64,000 nt of DNA from positions 2,533,929-2,597,928 of the forward strand of contig NSJX01000001.1 of assembly GCA_002286715.1 (NCBI GenBank). The letters run 5' to 3'. Position numbers and translations under genes: made by a program. Positions 22,507 to 31,817 of this stretch are shown piece after piece (the first letter of the stretch is position 1; the number at the start of each line of letters is the position of its first letter). The notes under the pieces were generated by a model, which was not told where the DNA came from, ran no database searches, and was given only the letters and a program-made list of their open reading frames with translations. Origin of the DNA: Dentipellis sp. KUC8613. Its lineage: Eukaryota > Basidiomycota > Agaricomycetes > Russulales > Hericiaceae.

Positions 22507-24207
22507 TCACACATCAGTCGTATCATCTCGAGTCACACGCAACATCCCTTCTATGTCCTCCATCTTGAGGTCCTGGAAGCTTCCCATTAAAAGGTCGATC
22601 GATGCTTCCTTCTCGGGTTGTTTCTAGGAAGGGGTGCATCGCTGTCAGCGGGCAACACGCCGGAACGGAGCACTAGGAAGCCTACCGCTCTAACATGCGT
22701 CTCAATAGTGCCTGGAACGAGCGGCCGATAAATGTGAGAAGGGCGCGTCTGCCCTATGCGGTGAATGCGGCCAATGGCCTGTCTCTACACGAAACAAATA
22801 CACTTCTGCAAACGGACTCTTGGAGAGAATAATGGACTTACCTCCACGTAAGGGTTCCACCACGGGTCAAGCAGAATCATGTTGTTGCACGACACAATGT
22901 TCAGGCCTGGAAGAAAGATTAATGTCTCTTTGAGTAGAATTGTAAAAGCATTCTCACCGTCGGATCCGCACTTGACAGACATGAGGATAACAGTACACTC
23001 GGGCTTGCAGCGAATGTCATACAGCGCAGCGTCACGGTCAGCGCTGTCCATTTCTCCCGTATCTGCAAGAAACGAGAGCATGACGCCTCCGAAATAAACA
23101 GATATATAGTATCAAGGACCCACAATACGCGCAAGAAAATCCCTCGTCGGAGAGGAAATCATGTAGAATATCCAATGGGTCTATAAAATGACTCTTGAAG
23201 ACGATTCGCGTGGTCAGTGTTGCGCCATCGAAGAAACAAGGAGTAGAAGGACTCACGAAGACGATTGTTTTTTCATTGCCAGGGCGATTTCTGATTTCCT
23301 TGAGGACTCTGATCGCAGCGCGCATCTTGGCCGACCGATAAGATCGACTGAGTACAAAAGCCCACTTGTGGGCGTCGTCTGTGGATATTGGCTGCCACGC
23401 ATCGTTTCTATCCTGAGTAGAACAAGGTGTATGACAAGGTATCTGCTTACACGGCAATGGCGGTAGAAAGGTCTCCAGGGTCCTCTTTGGCAGGCTCTCC
23501 GACATCGGAGTCGTAGCCATCAGCTTGCGAGAGATCGCTGGGCTTGAGCTCAAGGCCGACAAGAGACCCGTGGTCGCAGACTGGAAGTTTTATCTGAGTC
23601 AGCTCCAACGAAGGCGTGAAATCCTCAGCAGCCTGACCTTGACGCTCTCAGCAGCCTGCCAGTGACCTTGACGCTCTCGAGTGAGCTGGACATAAGCACA
23701 TCTCCCATGGTGCATGTTCTGAATAAATTTGTAGAAGCATCGCTCTTGAGGTGTGAACACGGTGTCGACAAGGTGGATATGTAGCGGTGGAAGGTCAATA
23801 AGCTCTTTCGGCCGCCAGACCACGTGGTGAAAGAGTACGTCCTGCATGTTTTCAGTTCGCAGAGGTTTCACAAGCAATCAAACGTAAGGTGCTCCGTACC
23901 GTCAGAAGTGCAGTCGCGTGATCGCATTCGGCCTGTCCTGCGAGCAGAGGCCGGACGACCTTCGTTCGAAAATCCGGCCAGTTATTCAGCCCTTCGTCGG
24001 AGACGTCCAAGAGCTTGAAGTATGAGAACAAGTCTCTGAAAGAATTCTGCGACCATCGTGTCAGAAGTTGGACTGTCAATGGAGACATGGCTCAGACTCA
24101 CCTGCGCGGGAGTGGCTGTGAGACAAAGTACACGCTTTGTCTGCGAGACTATGGCGTAGCAGGCATTGGCTCTCCGAGTCTCGTGGTTACGGACACCATG
24201 TGCCTCA

Positions 24208-24266
<59 letters not shown>

Positions 24267-25571
24267 GGCGGGCTTGATAAGAAGAAAAAAATATACAGTA
24301 TTCACCAAGGACTACGCGATACCACTTCACGCAATAGAGGGGGTACGTTCAACAAGGTAGAAATTCTGGACCTCTTGCCTCGTCAAGCATACGCTCGCCG
24401 TGTTGGTATAAGATCTGACGATATGTGGCAATCTGCGATCATGAAAATTATTGAATTACTTAGAGGAAATTACGACGGATTATACATACCACAAGGCTAA
24501 ATTTGTTCAGAGTGGAGGCGCCTGGTGAGTTAAGATAAATCTTCAGAAAATACACAATGGTGTCAGGGAGGTCGTGTACCCACCAGGTTTCTCCGACTTG
24601 TAGTACGCGCGGACTTTCAGATCTGGCGCGAACTTCTTGCATTCAGATTCCCACTGTCGCATAATACCGACAGAAGGAACGATAACACTTATATCAACGA
24701 GTGAGCTATGAGAAGCCACGATGAAATAGATGCACGTACAGGGTCGGTCCAGTCGCTTTCTTGACAGTGGATGCTACGAGGGCAATGATGAGCGGAGTCT
24801 TCCCGAGGCTTCAAGCCAGAACTGTATCAGTAAAAAAAAACAAGTCTGGCAAACTCGCAGGCGCGCACCCTGTGGGGTATGCAATGATATGGCCCTTCGC
24901 CGTGGAATGATGGTCATCTTCACGGTTGAGCGGTTTCTCCAAGTCCTCATGTTGGTAGTGCTTGAGCTGCTTATCCGAAGCGAACATGGGTACACGCTTG
25001 GACGGCTTCGCAGCGACTATATTGCTAGGCTTGGAAGTGGTTCCAAGGCTGAGTTCTGTGAACGTCTGTGTCAGTGCCCGCCTGACATGGTTGCTCGCGG
25101 CGATCTCGTCCGCAGATGGAACCTCAGGCGTCTCCTCTGTTGGTTTAGAAGCGGGTTTTGGAGCGCCGTGGCCGTGTCGAATGCTCGAAGGTGACTAAGA
25201 AGGGAGGGACGCGAGTAAGTTAGCGTCGAGACTCCGTAGTAGATGCAGAAGACTCACATTGTCAGCTGAAGGAGCAGTCGGATACTGCGCGCACGTCTCG
25301 CACGTCTCGAAGGTGGTGTGGACGACGGCGTATGCTGCGTTATCTGGAAATGGAGAAACGATGCCGTTTACATGCCTCCCCTAGGTAGATCAATTAGGCG
25401 GGATTATAGTCATAGCTATAGATCCTAAAACACTGGGCATACCTTGAGACCAAATGGGACTACGGCGGCATTAGTGGCACCTGCGCTGGCGCCGTTCGCC
25501 CTGACGACACGGGCATGCGTGCAATGCGCAGCTGTATTAGCTGCAGCTGGACGTTTCTCTGGAGATGGCAT
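22507..25571 (-). CDS. SNF2-family helicase-like ATPase, copy 1 (possible nonsense codon)
   Basis: Minus-strand exons from ATG at 25571 (MPSPEKRPAAANT) give a SNF2-type two-lobe ATPase. Motifs seen: YQHEDLEKP with IIAYPTG joined to LGKTPLIIALVAST (motif I, GLGKT; near 24800); VIVPSVGIMRQWESECKKF (motif Ia region); YRVVLDEAHGVRN (DEAH, near 24200); CLTATPAQ (motif III); EKTIVFVS; LVSCNNMILLDPWWNP; RQAIGRIHRIGQTRP (motif VI, near 22770). The C-terminus after the last intron is SIDLLMGSFQDLKMED, with TGA at 22507-22509. SNF2 proteins are nuclear DNA translocases; this one resembles the Rad16/Rad5-like group, without a visible RING finger. In the exon just before DEAH, the frame matching copy 2 contains TGA (24349-24351), so this copy may be broken there. 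A (GT)27 tract lies in the adjoining intron. Confidence 0.75.
24211..24264. repeat. (GT)27 microsatellite in a SNF2 intron
   Basis: Pure GT on the plus strand, hence (CA)27 on the gene strand, ending directly in the CAG 3' splice site that precedes the DEAH exon. Confidence 0.97.
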
Positions 25572-25605
25572 AGTGAGATATGATAAGAGACGAGAGAACG
25601 AGGAC

Positions 25606-25616
25606 CTACTTATATG
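25606..25616 (-). promoter_or_regulatory. putative TATA element of SNF2 copy 1
   Basis: On the gene strand TCATATAAGT lies about 40 bases before the ATG. The equivalent position in copy 2 (34873-34882) keeps GATATAAGT. Confidence 0.4.
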
Positions 25617-25733
25617 ACATCCTCAACAAAGGATGCCAAAGAATGATTCGAGTGGTATTCGAAACAGCCTCGGTCAAAGGCTCCATCACCGACAAGCGGA
25701 GACAAAAATGTTCCCTTGGGAGGCTGAATACTG

Positions 25734-26165
25734 TACCGTTTCGACCACTTGTTCAGTCACAGGCCACAGGGGGGCATGAACTTCTGTCCCATGTGTCACA
25801 AATTTTGACGAAATTTTCGATTTTCTGGGTTTACGCACCAAAATTCTGATTTTGCGCTCCCGAACCCGTTTTTTTTCCTCCTAATGTGGATCCTCTCTTG
25901 GACTTGCCTGCACCGACAGGACAGGCTGTCGAAATCGAGTGAACATCCGTCCAGGTGAACGTCGGTCACCGGTCACCGGCCACACACAGCTATGAACATC
26001 TTCCCGACTGGGCGCCCCCGGTGAACCTTGGTCACAGGTCACCGGTCACACCCCGTGAACAAGTGGTCGAAACGATACAGTATGTTGATATCTGCAGCAA
26101 CGTATGGAGTTTCTTACCCAGTCACAGTCACTAGTACAGTTCATCGCCGTTTTCGTGGTGCTTGC
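25734..26165. other. spacer between the two duplicated regions, with GGTCACC palindromes
   Basis: Homology between the SNF2 upstream regions stops near 25733/35005. Homology to the P450 upstream region (8833) restarts at 26117. In between are repeated GGTCACCGGTCAC motifs (about 25965-25980 and 26030-26050). No gene. Confidence 0.6.
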
Positions 26166-27954
26166 ACCCACCGGTGTCCGGCTACACTGACGACACCATC
26201 GCAATGGAGATGGCAGGGGAACGAGCAGCAGGGGCCAGCGCTAGGCTAGTACGACTCGGAGTGGCGTCGCAGGAGCGAGCACTAGAGACTTGGTCACCAG
26301 TCTAGGCCAGCGCAGGTACGCCGTTTCTGCCACACGTTCGGCGTGTCGCAGTGCTCCCAGCTACCAACTTGTCTCCCTTCCTCTAGCCCGCTATCCTTGT
26401 GGTCCCATTCACTCACTGCTGCGCCTCTCCACGCTCTGGCCAGCGTCGTCGCACTCTGCGCTGTCCCTACCCCCACTGCCACTGCCGCCCCCCGTGCCCG
26501 TCGCCCTCATGCTCTGCCCATACGCCGCCGCACGCATCGTGCTCTGCGCCTGCCCCATCGCGTGACGCCCTCCGTGAGCGCACCGTCGTGATACTGCATC
26601 CACGCGTGCGTCTTCGTGTCGCCTTGTGCCCACGCTCGGCGAGGCCCTTCGCGAACTCCTCGTGCCCTACGCTCCCACCCTTTCTCTCCCACCGTTGTGC
26701 GCTCTGTTCTGTCACTCGCACTGTCGTGCCACCCGTCCGACCCATTGTGCCCTCAGTGCTCGTGCCGTCTCACGATGCGGTCCGCACCTGCGGTGTCTCG
26801 CTAGTCGTCCATCTCGCGCTCTCCGTCCGCGCGACCTTTTCGCTCGCTGAACGGCCTGCCATTGGACGAGAAAGTGCCAAACTGCCTGAAAAGGCAGGTA
26901 ATGTGCGGTCGAAAAGGGCTCAGTATGCGCTGCTATGCGTTGCGCATACTCACGCATAGCAAAACATGTTTGCAGACGCAGCGAGGACGCGGGGAGGGTG
27001 TGCAGAGGCCGGCTGGCACGAGAGGCACTTCCGGTGACGGCAGCAGGTTACAGTCACCGGTGTGGCAAAGCGGTGAGGCAGGCAGGCGGTCACTGTCGTC
27101 ATTCATCGTTTGTTGGTTGGCGATCCGAGCGCGAGCGAGTGCCGATGGGGAGAATGCGGCGGAATGTCCGCTCGCACGCGCAAATCACGCCGTACGAGGC
27201 GTTTCCGAGCACGGACGGGTGACCCGTGAGTCAGAGAAGCGTGGCATGCGCGAGACGACACGCCACGCGAAGCGGGAGAGAGGCGAGAGGCGGAGGGCGA
27301 GGGGCGAGGGACGGGTCGAGCGCGGGCTCGTCGAGGCAGCGCACGGTGGCACCGGCCTGTCGTTTCGCGACCGGTTGGAGGACGGTGCGCAGGTGGGGAA
27401 GTGCAAGGCACGAGATGCGGCGGTGTGCGACGGGGGCGTCGGGGGCGTCGGGGGCGTCGGGGGCGTCGGGGGCGTCGGGGGCGACGGCGACGCTGCGTGC
27501 AGCGCGACTGCTGGGCCAGAGAGCCGACGAGCAGAAACGCCCTCTGCCCGTCAAAATGACAGTCCTCGCTGCCAGCGCCACAGTCCCGTCGACAGGCGCC
27601 CGGGCGTTCGGGCGCGACTGTCTTTCTGCCCATGTTAAACCTCACTTACTAGTGATTGCACGCATCGCGAGCCCTCGCAAGTCCATTGCACCGGATTTTA
27701 CCCCATCGCAATTGACATCTAATCTGAAACAAGTCTCGGGGGTTTTCCCTGATGTACGGTTGACAAATTCCCATTATGCTGTTCTATGTAACTGTAGCTC
27801 AAACCAATTACCCTAGGCATGCCCGAGCGAAATTTACTGGCAGTTGACTCACAGTCGCATGAGGCTGGACAGATCGTCGAGCTCCGGCATTCAGATCGGA
27901 GGCTGCATCCGATCCCCAGTGACCGCTTTTTTTTATTGACCGCCAGCTTCCTGG
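26166..27954. mobile_element. GC-rich insert in the P450-2 upstream region (possible element)
   Basis: Relative to copy 1, where the sequence runs straight through near 8885-8896, copy 2 is split: CGTGGTGCTTGCA at about 26165 and ACCATCAGCCTAGG at about 27967 flank roughly 1.79 kb of extra sequence. Near the ends are GCTACACTG (about 26182) and its inverse CAGTGTAGC (about 27956). Long open frames exist on both strands (for example 26862-27638 plus and 27103-27645 minus). They are compositionally driven by GC richness and have no recognisable domain, so I do not call genes. Contains a 9-bp minisatellite. Confidence 0.5.
27431..27485. repeat. 9-bp minisatellite, about six units of GGGGGCGTC
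   Basis: Five perfect units and a sixth with a GTC-to-GAC change, directly repeated. Confidence 0.95.
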
Positions 27955-30900
27955 CAGTGTAGCGACCATCAGCCTAGGTACATAGTATGTCAGCTTATGT
28001 TCATCTTCTAGATGGTTCAATTCCCCGGGGTTCGCCCAAATATGAGCATTCCTTGACGTGGTCCCCTCAATCCCAAGTTTCCCAACCACACCGCCGCACC
28101 CTCTCAGCGGCGATGGTACCACCTCAAACAGTTGTCCTGAGCGACTACCTCATACCTCACCTTTCATCAGTGATCCCTATTTTCGCTGGAATCGTGAGTT
28201 TTCATCAAGCCGACTGGATTCTGAGTGTCTAACAATCGTCCAGATCTCTTGCGCTGTTCTTCATCACTTCCAAATCCGAGGAGATCATGGTTTGACTATC
28301 CTGCTCACATCCATCTTCCTCTCTTCCTGCTTCCCGTTTCATGTTCCATTATCCGTCAGCTTGGGCTGGAACGTGATATATCTTGCTACACTATTTACCT
28401 CAACCATCTTCTACCGAATCTCTCCGTGGCACCCTCTCGCCTCATTTCCTGGTCCTTTCACTTGGCGCCTCAGCACCGCCTTCATAGCTTATGTATCTTA
28501 TACTGGAAGAAGACATGTCATACTGGACGATCTCCATCGGCGATACGGGAGGATTGTGCGCATTGGTGAGGGTCTTCAGAGTATTCTGCTCCCATTGTTT
28601 CTCATAACTGCCATAGGGCCAAACATGCTATCCGTAAACTCAGCGTCTGCTACTGCATTCTACGACGTTTCGCACCGCATGACCAAGAGCGACGTGTATA
28701 ACCGACCGGGTCATGCTCGTGGGGTAACGTTATTCTTTAAACAGGGTATGGCTGAGCATGCAAAGAGAAAGAAGCTGTGGGCCAACGCCTTCACATCCGC
28801 GGCGTACGAGCATCTCTGCTCGTGCCTCCGATCTCTCTCATGCTTTGCACAGCGTCACCCACTACTTTTCTGTTCTGGACCACAAGTCGCAGGAGCTCGT
28901 CGAATACATCGAACAGTGCAAAGACGCATCAGGTGTACTCGATATTGTGACGTGCATATCACGATGGTCATCTGATTATATGGTAAGCTTGTCATTACAT
29001 AGATCTTATTCTTCGCCGAGCACTCACCGGGACTTCAGGGAGAAATGTTATTTGGATGTTGTAGCACTATGGTATACCCCTAGTCATATACACGACATGA
29101 CGATTAACTCATGAGTGTCGACAGAAATTCATGAAGAACGGTGATCGGCAAGGCATCCTGCACAATGGAAAGAAGCTTGCTGCGCTCCTAGATAGGTGAG
29201 CATTTGACGGGGTATATGTTCAAATATATGAACGTAACCCTTTGCAGCCTAGGACATATTGCGTGGCTCATGGATATAATCAACTATTTGCCCATACCCA
29301 CTGCTCTCTTCGACTTTGGCTGCCTTGCCGTAGATGCTTTCCGCGCTCGTGAGCTCATTGACGATCCGAAGGCAAAAGACTTGAGTTCGCACTTGGTACG
29401 TTCGTCACTTGCGCACGCCAGTCTGCACTCCCTCTTACCCTCATCAAGTTAAACGGGGATTCAAGTACTGGGGAGCCTATTCCCAGTGCCGAATTGAGTG
29501 TTGATATGTCGATTGCTTTTCAAGCAGGTTTGTATTCCAATGCGTTATTCGCCTGCGTGGTACTGAAATCCTTTCTTGCAGGAGCGGATAGTACGGCAAC
29601 GCTGATCCTATTTTTGCTCTACTTTATGCTTTCAAACCCTTCTTACTACCAAGGCGTACGAGACGAACTTGACCAGCTGTTCCCTGATCCAACGTCGGCA
29701 CTGGAGATGTCGATGCTCGCAAGCGCACCCCTGCTGAATGCCAATTTAAACGAGTCCATTCGGTTGAGTACCTCGTTCTTCCTCCCTCGCGTCGTGTCAA
29801 AGGAAGGTATCACTGTTACTGGACATTATATTCCAGCCGGAACAGTTGTTGCTATGGCTACGTATTCGCAGCAAATTGCGGCCGAGAATTTCTCGCCTGA
29901 GCCATTGGTAGATATTTGAATCCACCCTGCCAGTTGTTATTCTGATTTGACTACAGGTTTACCGTCCCGAACGATGGTTACCCGGGGGACTCGGTCCATC
30001 TTCCGTGACAAATAAGGCAGTTGTATCGCCATTCTCGTCGGGTATGTGTGCATTCAGCTTCATCTTTCTTCGGCTTAATTATATATATGTACTAGGCCCG
30101 TTTGTCTGTGTCGCAAAGCGATTCTCACTCCAGGAGATACGATTCGTTATTGCGCGCCTTGTTCTCACATTAGATATGCGCTTGCCTCCTTCATTCGATA
30201 CAGAGGAGTTTCTTCGTGCAGTGCGTCATACACGCACCACATTCTTCAACAAGCCGTTACTTGTCGCAGTTTCACGAAGAGTCCGAGTTGGCGATCCGGG
30301 ACCTAGCTTGCGCAGCTGATAGATATATAGCTTTTTCGTACAGATTTCGGTCGTTCTTGAAAGCTACGCTTCCTGATATGGTACTGTCAGGGGGATCAGT
30401 GTCGAAACGGACTTGTGTATGATGACGATGCTATCCTGATGATCCATTGCACTGCGCGCTCCTGAGGATCCTGTGTTTCACTGGTGCTGATCCTTGCTAC
30501 TCAGGACGACGGTTCTGCGGTGATGAAAGAAAGACCATAAGAGAGTAAGCCGATGGATCTCCCTCCTATACCTGACCCATCCCGACATCTGCACAATCGT
30601 ATCTTGACCCCAGGACGTCTTCACTGGCACACAGAAGAGACTATGCATCCGATTTCTCCAGAGACGCAGGTTGCCTTTGAGGAGGCGCCCGGCATTACTG
30701 GTGTAAAGTCTCTTTCTGGTGAATTCCGTCTGGCGACAGTAGTGTGTTCTGATGCATTCTCTCTAGGCGTCGCGGTGACGATTCCCATATGGGAGACGCT
30801 CCTGACGACGAAGCACGAAATCCGACTCGTATGGTGTCGGCCGTTCACTGGTGTCAAATTTGGAGTCCGCTATCCGGTCATTGGCTGCCAGTTAGTTCAA

Positions 30901-31428
30901 AGCTTCGGTGCGTTGGTTCCTCTATTTCACACTAAACGACAGAAGGCTGACTACATGGCAAACAGTATTAAGTGGTCTGTATTACGGGCATGAGCCCGAC
31001 GCAGTGAGTACTTCACGACTGACCCAAATAATTTCGCCGTTCAAGCCTTTTACAATTGTAAGCATCGCGATACGCGCTCTAGTCGCAGATTATGAGTGAC
31101 ACACGATGGCTCTCATAGGTGTAAAGGCTGGCTTATAGGCAGCGGGTTTGTTGGGCTGCTAACACTTGGGCTCGCGGATCGTGAGTCTCGATCTACTCGC
31201 TTCGCGAAGAGGGCGGCATTGACATCCCAGCATTCCGTTTTAGTAATCCTTATCATGCAAGTCTATACTTTATAGGACCATCGCCCGAGGGTTCTGCAAG
31301 CGCTCTTCGGCGCTTTCACAATCTCGTTTGCGACGTTGATCGCTTTCGGCATTTCTAGCCTAATTACAATGCTAGGTAAAAATCTGATCCTTTGGGTGGC
31401 CGAATGCTGACCATATCGTCAAGGACCC
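27955..31428 (+). repeat. duplicated block, copy 2 (P450 + DUF6533 5' part)
   Basis: Direct copy of about 8896-12405. It ends at the AGGA junction, where sequence switches to that of 22100 onwards. Confidence 0.9.
28113..30319 (+). CDS. cytochrome P450 monooxygenase (duplicate of the gene at 9044)
   Basis: Same exon structure as the first copy, starting MVPPQTVVLSDYLIPHLSS. HPLASFPGP, RRHVILDDLHRRYGRIVRI, AGADSTAT, NESIRLS, RPERWLPGG and the intron-split heme loop FSSGPFVCVAK are all kept. Differences from copy 1 are scattered substitutions and small indels: for example, the N-terminal SSCLASSPFHVP is shortened to SSCFPFHVP, and the heme-loop intron is shorter. The reading frame survives through every exon I could check, so it looks functional and the duplication is young. 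The upstream region is interrupted by the GC-rich insert about 150 bp before the ATG, so its regulation may differ from copy 1. Substrate unknown. Confidence 0.87.
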
Positions 31429-31592
31429 AGTACATGCTTCACGTAGTCATGTCATCACATATCATCATCAACATTCGGCGGAGAGCACGCTCTGGAGCCA
31501 TCTTAGCGACCAACCTCGTGGAGATAGAACTTGAGGAAACTCAGGACTCCTTAATTAGCAAGGCGATCGCGGTGAAGCTGTGGCGGGTGTAG
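30643..31592 (+). pseudogene. chimeric DUF6533 gene (A-type 5' part fused to B2-type last exon), broken
   Basis: The 5' part (MHPISPETQVAFEEAPG, PIWETLLTTKHEIRLVW) is a copy of the A-type gene at 11614. At about 31425 it switches to the last exon of gene B2 (HVVMSSHIIINIRRRA). The switch point shares only AGGA between parents (A: TCAAGGAGCG; B2: GTATAGGACC; fusion: TCAAGGACCC). The A-type middle exon carries G-to-A at 31274, turning the Trp codon of VYTLW into TAG (31273-31275). The final exon also has a 4-bp insertion relative to B2, giving a different tail (ISKAIAVKLWRV). All exons of A-type between the switch and its normal end are missing. I call a pseudogene, though a truncated product cannot be excluded. 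Confidence 0.85.
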
Positions 31593-31817
31593 GGTCATGT
31601 AAACGACAAAATTTCTATGTGCTGAATGCGAAGCTCATGTGCGCGCCGTGGTAGATCAATATCTTCATCATGCCGGCAGCATTCCGAGGAGCACAGGACA
31701 CTAGGGCTGCGCTCCAATCTTGCAGACTTGTCGAAACTCGTTCAGTTCCCTCCATATCATTACGCCACATTCGAACTGTACTCGAGTACACCGAGGGACG
31801 TCCCCGGTACCGCAGGC

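Noticed and set aside
8833..25571. Secondary-metabolite gene cluster
   Set aside because: A P450 and an MFS transporter are present, but there is no PKS, NRPS, terpene cyclase or prenyltransferase core, and the neighbours are DUF6533 and SNF2 duplicates.
26399..27645. Long overlapping ORFs on both strands (up to 258 codons) in the GC-rich segment
   Set aside because: GC-rich sequence lacks stop codons by chance. The ORFs overlap in several frames, are Arg/Pro/Gly-rich and low in complexity, and match no family.
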